Translations under genes and position numbers: made by a program
Source of the DNA: Folioceros fuciformis
Taxonomy: Eukaryota; Anthocerotophyta; Anthocerotopsida; Anthocerotales
NCBI GenBank assembly: GCA_049999805.1
Contig: JBNGIO010006255.1
Span: 185,701 to 221,295 of the forward strand
Length of the DNA stretch: 35,595 nt
Direction of reading: 5' to 3'
Shown here: positions 13,929 to 22,446 of the stretch, one piece after another
Layout of the letters: each line of letters starts with the position of its first letter
How positions within the stretch are numbered: position 1 is the stretch's first letter
The notes under the pieces: model-generated
Databases searched by the model: none
What the model was told of the DNA's origin: nothing
What the model saw: the letters and a program-made list of their open reading frames with translations, nothing else

Positions 13929-16900
13929 TCACGTATGTAGTATTCTGTAACCAGACCTGCGACATGAGGTATCTTCCTCCACTCCTATCACACGTTGTAC
14001 ATTGAGAGCATTACGCGCCTTCGTCAGCTCCGAAGTTAGAACTTCTAGCAACTCATACAACAAAGTTTGGAGTTCATGCCTGGTATCTCTCACCAGAAAA
14101 GTATGAATCTCTTGATCGTGCTCGATCCAGGTCTTGCCAGGCTCCTTCCTTGCACCTGCTCGTTGTCTCAAGTCCTCTATCTCCTTCGCAGATTCCCACA
14201 TGTCGGCATCGGCATATATAGTTGTCATCAGAGAATACGCAGCAGCTTGTTCAGCCTTGGACTCTACTGCACAATTGAAGGCCCGCCTTCCCAGTGCCAC
14301 GTTCCCGTGTGTTCGGCAAGCGGCAAGCAAACACAACCATATTTTTGACGAAGGCTGCATCGGCATTTCCAGAATCAAACATTCTGCTCTGTCGAAGATT
14401 CCTGCCCGAGCAAAAAGGTCCACCATACAGACATAATGCTCCAGATCTGGGTAAATGGCATGATCTTTGGTCATGCTCTCAAAATAAAACTGTCCTTCCT
14501 CCACCATGCCAGCATGACTGCAAGAGCTCAGGAGTGCCATAAATGTTAGTCTATCTGGTTTCATGCCTGAACGGCACGTATCTTCATATATTTGAACACT
14601 CTTCACGAAGTCTCCTTGGCGAGCATACCCAGCCAGTAGGGCAGTCCATGACACCACGTTGGGCTGGACTACTGAGTTGAACACAAGTTGAGCGTCCGCC
14701 ATACTTCCACATCTTCCGTATGCATGGATCAGACTATTTCCCACTGACAGACTGTCTTGTAGTCTGTTGTCTCTTATAATCCGATGAACCTGCCGGCACT
14801 TATCCAAAGCTCCAGTACTGCAGCATGCTTCCAGCGCGGAGAGCGTTGTTGCTTCGTTTGGTTCCACGCCTTCTGCTTGCATTTGTTCGTAAACCTGCAA
14901 GGCCTTTTCTCCTTGTTCCTGGCGAGCATACGCTGCAATCATCGCGTTCCACAAAGCAACATCTGGGTGGACAATTCCATCAAAGACACGTTTCGCGTCC
15001 GCTATACTTCCACACTGTGCATACATACTGACCAAAGCACTGGACACGGACAAATCTGAATCAAAACCCAAGAGACAGGCCTGGGCATGAATTTCCTTCC
15101 CGTTCCGAAGAGCCTCCATTTTCACCTTGCTCCCAGGAACGGATGACCCTTCAACGGTTCCGGCAAGGATGCAACATGCGTGAAGTGCACCAATCAAAGT
15201 CCATGCATCGGCCGTGAACCCCTCGTGGAGCATTCGGCGAAAGATTTGCAAGCACTTTTCGCCCTGTTGTTGCTCAGCATATGCTGCGATCATAGCATTC
15301 CATGACACAGCATCACGGTGAGATGATTTGTCAAACATGTCCTGTGCATCTCTGAGGGATCCACACTTTGCGTACATACTGACCAGAGAGCTGGCAACAA
15401 ACTTGTTGGTGTCGAGCCCCCTTTCGGCAGCTTGTGCATGTAGTTGCTTGCCCGTCCGCAGAGACTCAACTTTGACTGCCTGCCCCTGCAAAAACGTACT
15501 TCCCTCATTTTCAGAAAGAGAACTGCATGCTTGGAGGGCACCGACGAAGGTCCGAGCATCTGGTTCCACGCCTGTCATGATCATTTGCCTGTAAGTCAGC
15601 CATGCTTCTTCTCCTTGGCCCCGATGAGTGTAAGCTGCAATCATCGAATTCCATGACACCAAGTCTCTGTACGACAACATGGCAAAAACATGTTCCGCGT
15701 CCTTCATGCAGCCACACTTGGCATAAACACGAAACAGAGTGCTTGTGACCAACACATCAGAGCCATAACCTAGCCGTGCCACTTGCATGTGTACATCCTT
15801 TCCCTTCTGCAAGGACGCCACTTTGACAACACCGCCACAAACAAGCGCTCCGTCCTCCTCTTCTGCGAGGATGCCAATCGCTTGAAGCACACTTACCAAA
15901 GTCCAAGAATTTGGCAAGATACCTTCTTCCTGCATCTTGGAGTACATCTGCAGAGCCTTTACTACTTGACGATGATGCACATACGCTGTGATCATCGCAG
16001 TCCACGAAACAACATTCCTCTGAGACAGGTTACCAAACACCTGTTCCGCAAGGGCAATACTCCCACACTTGGCATACACACTCACCAAGGTGTTGCATAC
16101 GGACACGTATGAATCCGAACCCCATAGCACAGCTTCAGCAAATATTCCCCTCCCTTTCTCCAAGGCCCCTGACTTCACACACTGGCCATCCACAACAACA
16201 CCTTCCTCCTGCTCTGCAAGCGCACCACACGCTTGAAGCGCACTGACGAATGTCTGAGCACTCAACCTGACACCCTCCGCCTTCATGGCTGCATATAACT
16301 GCAACGTCCTCTCTCCTTCACCCTGCTGAGCATACGCCGCAAGCATCACATTCCATGACACAACATCGCGATGAGTTAGTCTGTCAAACACCTGCTGTGC
16401 ATCAACGAGGCTCCCACATTTGGCATACATGCTCATCACAGTGCTAGCAACATAAGCGTGCGACCCAAAACCACGTCTCACAGCATCGGCATGGATCCGC
16501 TTACCCTCTTTCAGGTCCCTCAGCCTGCTGCAAACCTTGAGTACGCTAACAAACGTATACTCATTCGGCTCCATACCTTCCTGCTGCATCTGCTCATAAC
16601 ATAGCAGAGCCTCCCGAAACCTCCCGGCCTCGCTATACCCTGAAATGACGGCCGTCCACGAGAACACCGTCCTCCACACCAACCTTCGAAACAGACAGAG
16701 CCCATCAGCAAAGCCCCCACACTTGATGAGCGTGGCAACCACAAGGTCACCCAGAAACCTGTCCGACTCCAGCCCATCCTCAGCCAGACGAGCATGCACC
16801 AACTTAGCCTGCTCGAAATCCTTCTTCCTCCTGCAATCCTGCAACAGACTCGCATACAGGCGCACAGAAGGCACACTTCCACCGCCGCCCACTCTCTCCT

Positions 16901-17072
16901 TCTCAAAAACTCCCCCCACCTTCGCAGCCTGCGTCTCAGTCTTCGAGCCTTCCTTCAAGTCCCAACACATCGCAGCATTCACGGAGGAGTGGTGCCAAAC
17001 AATTTTCTCCACACCTCCTCCTCCTGTCATCCATGGCAAGCCTCTGAGGCCGAGCAAATCAAAATTCACCAT
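13929..17072 (-). CDS. PLS-class PPR protein A with E/E+ domain, intronless
   Basis: A 1047-residue RNA-binding PPR protein, expected in plastids or mitochondria and likely a site-recognition factor for RNA editing or processing. Repeats run from about 70 to 905 with the usual MYAKCGS, VVSWNAMI and EGVxPN signatures. The C-terminal E motif (LLAACRTHGNVALG onward) and E+ region (GKTWIEHDQEIHTF) follow at about 910-1000. There is no DYW deaminase domain, so if it edits RNA it would need a separate deaminase partner. Four middle L-type repeats each contain a 17-residue loop at 287-303, 404-420, 521-537 and 638-654, always between a Leu-Ala pair and a Leu-x-x-Gly-Lys stretch. The N-terminus (about 65 residues) is not a classical transit peptide. 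The start codon lies only 189 bp from the upstream subtilase stop. Confidence 0.93.
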   Translation of the reverse strand: MVNFDLLGLRGLPWMTGGGGVEKIVWHHSSVNAAMCWDLKEGSKTETQAAKVGGVFEKERVGGGGSVPSVRLYASLLQDCRRKKDFEQAKLVHARLAEDGLESDRFLGDLVVATLIKCGGFADGLCLFRRLVWRTVFSWTAVISGYSEAGRFREALLCYEQMQQEGMEPNEYTFVSVLKVCSRLRDLKEGKRIHADAVRRGFGSHAYVASTVMSMYAKCGSLVDAQQVFDRLTHRDVVSWNVMLAAYAQQGEGERTLQLYAAMKAEGVRLSAQTFVSALQACGALAEQEEGVVVDGQCVKSGALEKGRGIFAEAVLWGSDSYVSVCNTLVSVYAKCGSIALAEQVFGNLSQRNVVSWTAMITAYVHHRQVVKALQMYSKMQEEGILPNSWTLVSVLQAIGILAEEEDGALVCGGVVKVASLQKGKDVHMQVARLGYGSDVLVTSTLFRVYAKCGCMKDAEHVFAMLSYRDLVSWNSMIAAYTHRGQGEEAWLTYRQMIMTGVEPDARTFVGALQACSSLSENEGSTFLQGQAVKVESLRTGKQLHAQAAERGLDTNKFVASSLVSMYAKCGSLRDAQDMFDKSSHRDAVSWNAMIAAYAEQQQGEKCLQIFRRMLHEGFTADAWTLIGALHACCILAGTVEGSSVPGSKVKMEALRNGKEIHAQACLLGFDSDLSVSSALVSMYAQCGSIADAKRVFDGIVHPDVALWNAMIAAYARQEQGEKALQVYEQMQAEGVEPNEATTLSALEACCSTGALDKCRQVHRIIRDNRLQDSLSVGNSLIHAYGRCGSMADAQLVFNSVVQPNVVSWTALLAGYARQGDFVKSVQIYEDTCRSGMKPDRLTFMALLSSCSHAGMVEEGQFYFESMTKDHAIYPDLEHYVCMVDLFARAGIFDRAECLILEMPMQPSSKIWLCLLAACRTHGNVALGRRAFNCAVESKAEQAAAYSLMTTIYADADMWESAKEIEDLRQRAGARKEPGKTWIEHDQEIHTFLVRDTRHELQTLLYELLEVLTSELTKARNALNVQRVIGVEEDTSCRRSGYRILHT
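15111..16214 (-). repeat. Four periodic 17-codon loop insertions in PPR A
   Basis: Insertions occupy 16214-16164, 15863-15813, 15512-15462 and 15161-15111. Each is 51 bp and successive ones start exactly 351 bp (117 codons) apart. The loose consensus is acidic residues, then a hydrophobic residue, Gly-Gln and Val-Lys-Val. A normal L motif has one residue at this point, so the net gain is 16 residues per repeat. Confidence 0.9.
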
Positions 17073-17261
17073 GAATCTCGACCAAAGACATCAATCCAGC
17101 TTTCGTCCTACAGCGGTTCGATTCAGTCCAGGCGCGGCAAGCAGCTAGTTCATTTTGGCGGACTGGAATCCCGGGTCCGAAGCGGGTCCCATTGGCTAGG
17201 CGGGTATGCGGAGGGAAACGCTTTCGGTCCGGGAGCCGAGGATGCTAATAATTGCAAATAT

Positions 17262-20200
17262 TCATCGAGTTGGGACAACCTGAGCCAATCTGGCCTGACG
17301 GACAACAACTACAGTCCGGACGTTATGCAATCCGTCCGTCCAGACGATGGAGCCGAAGGAGTAGTCGCGGGAAGGAGGAGCCCCGGTTGCGTTCGCCGAG
17401 AGAACAAGGGTGAAGGAGATCCGGTGGCCGAGGCTGGTGAAAGGCAGCACCGAGGGCGTCACGGCCGCGGCGTAGCCCGTTGGGGGCGTGATGACGACGG
17501 TGTAATTCACCACGGGGGCAGGCCCCACGTTGGTCAGTGTTCTCACCACCGACTCGGATTGGATCAGCCCGTTCACTGTGATGGTCGGGTAGTTGAGGTC
17601 GTGGATTCTGATGGGCACCACAGGGCACGGCAATCCCGTCACCGTCACGATTGCTGTCTCGTTGTATGGAGCTGCCGTGCACAGGAAGGCCACGAATTCT
17701 GCAGGACTGATGTCGTATACCAGTCCGGGGTCCGCGGCATTCACGGGGTTCAGCATTCCTGCTCCGTGGGCGAATGGGGTGCTCATGTTGCCGAAGACGT
17801 CGGTGATGAAGTTGTCGCCGGCGTTGTCGCGCACCGTGGCTGCATGGACGGAGGCGGGAAGAAGGTGAGGGCGTGGAATGAAGAAAGGGGGTTGGCTGAT
17901 GACTAGGTCCTAGCCGGCGAGTGGTGGTGGAGTTGATGGTACCTGTGGTCATGAGAGCTGATTTGATGGCAGCAGGGCTCCAATCTCTGTGCAAAGCCTT
18001 CACCAGAGCGGCCACACCTGAGACGTGTGGAGTTGCCATGGAGGTTCCAGACATGATGTTGAACTCGAGCATCCTGTTGTCGATTCCGTCCTCAGCAGGA
18101 GAGCTGATCGGAGACCATGCTGCTAGGATTTCCACCCCCGGGGCTGTTAAGTCAGGCTGCGTGCAAAGTTGAGGGTTGGTAGGATGTGAGGCAACTTCAG
18201 CATGGAATAAGCAAGCTGGAGAGGCAGGGAGTGAGGTTGTGGGTACCTTGAGGATGTCTGGTTCTGATGGATTCGGTCCTTGTGACGAGAAGTAACCCAT
18301 GACTGGCGCTGGAATGCTTCCCAAGATGGTTAGAGTTTCCAGAGTCGCAGTAGGAGCTCTGTGCATTGGAAGCATCTGTTAGGATCATTCCCATATCCAA
18401 GGAGTTCAACGAAGATAAAGAACCAGCGAAGTGGTGGTGCTGACAAGGTGGCCTGAATGTAGGACAGAACGGCCTCGCCTTGTAAGAAAGGAATTTGAAT
18501 GGCCGGTAGTTCATATGTGAAGGAGCCGAAGTAGTCGTTGGGCAGAATGACGCCTGCCGCTCCAGCAAGTACCGGGCCAGTCAGATTTGCAGAGGTGAAG
18601 TCATCCACGATACATAACAAAATTGCTCCAGAAACCTTGGCTGGATCCAGGGTGCCAGGAATCCCACAACTTCCTCTGCAATACCCAGCACCCGGTCACA
18701 TGAGATGAAATGGATGGCGTTCAATCTGGCAAAGGGTGAAAGAAGGGAACCGGTGGACATGGGCAAGGAAATCTGGCTACGAGCTTACGGAGCTGCGGGA
18801 TTGATAGGAGTGCTTTCGAACCCAGAGCTGCCAGCATACACAAGGGGGTACAGTTTGTCCGTAAGGTTGACCATGTTTGTTCCATAGCCCTAGTGAAAAC
18901 ATGACATAATATGTCAGTTGCAAACCTTGGAGACGAGCCGTTTATGAGGTGGAGGAGGACGAGTGGGTGAGTGAGTGAGTGCTCACCTTGTAGACATCGC
19001 CGCTACCCAGTGTGATGGTGGCTTGGAACCGACGGTCAATGGTGTTGGCACCAACCGTGGTTATCCAAGGAGCCAAATTGACGACACTGGAAGGATCGGG
19101 TCCTGCGTTTCCAGCAGCAGCGGCCACGAAAATGCCTTTCTGAGTGGCGTGCAACGTGCCGATGGCGATGGGATCTTTGAAGTAACTGGGTTGTTTCGAG
19201 CCAGCAAGTGAAAGGGAGATGATGTCCACGCCATCCAAGATGGCATCGTCAAATGCGGCGAGAATGTCAGCATCCGAGCAGCCGGCCTCCCAGCCATTGA
19301 TCCAGCAGATCTGTAGACCACGTGATGGAGAGTGATCAACAGCTCAAAACAATGCTATACAACTGGTGAGCACGACGACCACATTCACCTTGTAGATGGC
19401 AAGGTGGGCCAGAGGGGCCCCGCCTCTAGCGTCTCCGACAGCCAGACCGCCGAGGCCCGCCCCCTGCACCAGCGACCCTGCTGCTGTGGAGGAAACATGG
19501 CTGCCATGGCCTTGCTCGTCTCGAGCCGACTTGATGGATCCTCTGATGTCCAAATGCTCCGCTAAGAAGCCATTGTAGTAGTATCGCGCCCCTATCAATT
19601 TGCTGGCCACCAGCGATGTTCATCGTCAGCGGGCAAAACAAGACATGGCTTCATTCACAACATTGGAATGGAAAGAATGGAGCGATTGCTTTGACGGACA
19701 GGTCCGCTCACTTGTTACATGTAGAGACATTGAACTGCTCTCCCTCGATGCAAGCTCCTTTCCACCGCGGGGGCGGAGGTGGCATTCCCTCGGCTGAGAA
19801 ACTCCTTGCCTCGGGCCACACCCCTGCACAGGTCCGAATCTCACGCATTTCTTCAAATGGAACACAAGGGATCGGGATCCAGCGAATGTCACGCATCCTC
19901 TTCAAATGTGGCACAGGGCCACGCAATCCAACCTGACGTCATGCAATGCACGGTGACCTTCTCTTACCGCTGTCAAACATTCCTATGATGACGCCGCTGC
20001 CAAAATTGGAGGCCTGCCAGGTACCAGTAGGGTTGACAGGGTCTAATCCCAGAAAGCTGTAAGATCTGGTGGTGGCGAGCTTCCACAAATTGCTACGGAA
20101 AACAGACAACACCCCGGGCACCCCTGTGGAAGGTAGAGAACACAAATTCCGATCACTCAGCACAAACAAACCTGCACATCATCCCTTCCACACAATCAAT

Positions 20201-20703
20201 TCGGCGAGGACGAAAGCACCTAACACGGCGTCCGCTTCGTCCTCCGACAACGAGGCTGCGAAGCCATTGAATCCCTTACTGTAACTGTAGTGCACTCTCT
20301 TTCCGCTCTCTTCATGGCTCCTGCGAATTCAAAACCTGCCGATCAGATTCACCCCAATCCAGACAGACCACGCAGCAGCAGCCAACCGATCCAGACTGCT
20401 TACTCCCCGAGAGCACTGCTCAGCGTGTGCAGGTGCAAATCCCTGGCCTCGTGGCTTTGCAAATCCTCAACCTTGTCGCCCATATACACAATATGCACCT
20501 GTACATTAACCCACCACCCAATGCGGACAAGCATTGGTTTCTCTCAGCCCCTGCACATCGAGGGCCCCCTGCTCCCGACCAACGCGCATGCCGGCAACAA
20601 CATGATTGTGGCTTACCTTCCTCCTGACCTGAACCGCACCGCCATTGCCAACCAGCAGGAGGAGCAAGAGCAAGCCCGTGAGGAATGTGCTTGAGCTCCA
20701 CAT
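17262..20703 (-). CDS. Subtilisin-like serine protease (SBT type), 12 exons, secreted
   Basis: Plant S8 subtilase, expected to act in the apoplast after cleavage of its propeptide. Exons downward: 20703-20617, 20498-20404, 20320-20220, 20123-19968, 19823-19712, 19602-19389, 19310-18987, 18889-18789, 18675-18445, 18358-18247, 18156-17943, 17839-17262; all introns are GT-AG, phases agree, 774 residues. Seen in order: signal peptide with a seven-Leu core (1 to about 25), I9 inhibitor prodomain (about 30-90, ending [14 protein letters not shown]), catalytic Asp145 in GMFDSG, His216 in DEQGHGSH, oxyanion Asn323 in AAAGNAGP, a PA-type insert (about 350-470), Ser550 in [11 protein letters not shown], and a fibronectin-like C-terminal domain. 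Asp and His surroundings differ slightly from the usual DTG and GHGTH but the catalytic residues are kept. Exon 9 ends at a GTCAGC donor chosen because it alone keeps the frame. Confidence 0.95.
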
Positions 20704-21203
20704 CCTGCACCGCGTGCTGCTGCATTCCACACGGGGCTCAACTCCGCAGCACGCCGACCGCTTCGTCCAAAGTCGCTCACTAGGCCCTGGATTCTTCCCG
20801 GGACCTTCTACCCTGCCCCGGCCCAAATTGCGTGCTAACCTGTGCTATTGTCTATCGGACACGAGACTCAAGCGTGTTCAGTCTTCAGCGCGCTTTGTCG
20901 TAAGGATTGACTCACTTTAGGCGCGAACGACGACAACGTCTCGCAGATTCGCCTCTGTCTCCGGGAAAGCGAATCATGCCTGAGCGGAATGACCGCAAGC
21001 GTCGTTCGGGTTCCGAGCCGGTGCCGCATCTCCTCAGCCTAGCGGCAAGCTACACCGCAGTGACGGAGTCGGTTCATCAGAAACTGGACAACACGTGCCG
21101 CTCAACACACAACGGGGTGTGTGTGTGTGGGCAACGCATCTGCACACAGTCGGACGAACCTTGCTTCTACGACCTGGACCGGGCCGGCCCTTTCTGTTCC
21201 CAG

Positions 21204-21443
21204 GAGCCAACGACTTTGGCAGAACCTGCGAGGAAAATCTGTCGTGCATGCATCTTCGGACCAGCATCAGCCTGCAAGCAGAATGTGGATTTCAAACCCA
21301 AGCCCATTCATTTCAACTCCAAGGAGCCAACTACTTTTGCAGAACCTGCAAGAACAAATCTGTCATGCATACAGCTTCGGACTAGCATCAGCCTGCAAGC
21401 GGAATGTGGATTTCAGACCTAGGCCCAGGGCTTTCAACAGTAC
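21204..21443. repeat. Two-copy tandem duplication, about 120 bp unit
   Basis: Copy 1 is 21204-21323 and copy 2 is 21324-21443. Both begin GAGCCAAC, share GCAGAACCTGC and AGCATCAGCCTGCAAGC, and continue into GAATGTGGATTTCA. They differ at scattered positions and by about one base in length. The copies are clearly related but not recent. Confidence 0.88.
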
Positions 21444-21874
21444 ACAGATGCGGCTCCAACACCTAAGCATGGCGGATACGTCTACAAACTACGGCAACTG
21501 AACGATGTGAGATCGCATGGTCTTGAAGAAACAAACAAGTTGGTGAAACATCCGGCAGTATCTTGCTCAGTCCAGAGCTCGGGACTTGCCAGCAACACTT
21601 GTGGAGCTTCTGAGGTGCGGTGCAAGTGATATGACGCGGTCATTTGATATTTCCAGATATTGACAAGGATGAGGTATTGGCAGGCTTTGCGTAATGACAA
21701 CCCAGCAACGTGATGACCGGCCGATTTTCACATTTCGCTGCCAACATTCCGTGCCATTTGCCTCAAAGTATGGCATACCAAAGAGGATACAGGGCACGTA
21801 CTGTTATATTTTTTTTTCAGGACGCGCTTTTTTCTTGTGGATGCGTAGGTTTGTTATAACAGTACTGTACATAG

Positions 21875-21909
21875 CTCCTGAAATATTGTACATAGCTCCA
21901 TTTCAGGAG
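21875..21909. repeat. Short inverted repeat in AT-rich intergenic DNA
   Basis: CTCCTGAAAT at 21875-21884 and its exact reverse complement at 21900-21909 flank a 15-base loop. TGTACATAGCTCC also occurs twice, once across the first arm and once before the second. It could be a fold-back remnant of a small element or chance. Confidence 0.55.
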
Positions 21910-22114
21910 TATCTCAAGGTATATATGGAATAAGGCTATACCAAGGTAACGATGGCTTTAGGACCTTCCCAAAGTGGTAATTGCTCACTATGATCATTTA
22001 ATTTTTTTCAAGGGTATTTGAAGGTATATACCCTCAATGGCTATGACAATTGCAAGGGTGCTGCCAAACCAAGGATAGCGGCCTCAGGATTGATTGGGAT
22101 TCATTGATTATGAA

Positions 22115-22200
22115 TGCCTTTGCTTTCTTGCCTCCCTTTCTATTGTTGCATGAAGTGCTTAGGCTTGGCCCCATGTGTGCCTTTGCTTTCTTGCCTCCCT
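22115..22200. repeat. Direct repeat, 23 bp, 63 bp apart
   Basis: A 23-base pyrimidine-rich stretch beginning TGCCTTTGCTTTCTTGCC is present identically at 22115-22137 and 22178-22200. The sequences after the two copies diverge quickly. Confidence 0.85.
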
Positions 22201-22446
22201 GTCCAATATTGTCCAAGGAAAGCTGTCATTGTCCATGCAAAGCCGACCTAAATTCCCTCCATATTATATTGAGAAGCCTACTGGAATGGAAAGTGCGCTA
22301 TGATGTATTATATTCATGGTCTCCTTCCGTCGAGACAACGAGAGGGAATAGACTTAAAAAAATTGAGCTGTGGGTAAACAATCTTTGTATCGCCCGTACA
22401 CATCAGCCGCCAGTACATGACACCTGCCATCGATCCGCTCACAAGT

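Larger units (their letters stand above)
20704..22446. other. Intergenic: subtilase promoter side, repeats, AT-rich insert
   Basis: About 1.7 kb without a supported gene. It holds the subtilase promoter at the left, a 120-bp tandem duplication at 21204-21443, and an AT-rich part from about 21790 with small direct and inverted repeats. The right end should be the PPR B 3' flank. A 171-codon plus-strand frame at 20907-21422 covers the duplication; it resembles nothing I know. Confidence 0.55.

Noticed and set aside
16794-17906. 370-codon plus-strand open frame
   Set aside because: It lies antisense to PPR A and the last subtilase exon, starts inside PPR A, and has low-complexity His/Gly/Arg-rich composition typical of a GC-rich shadow frame.
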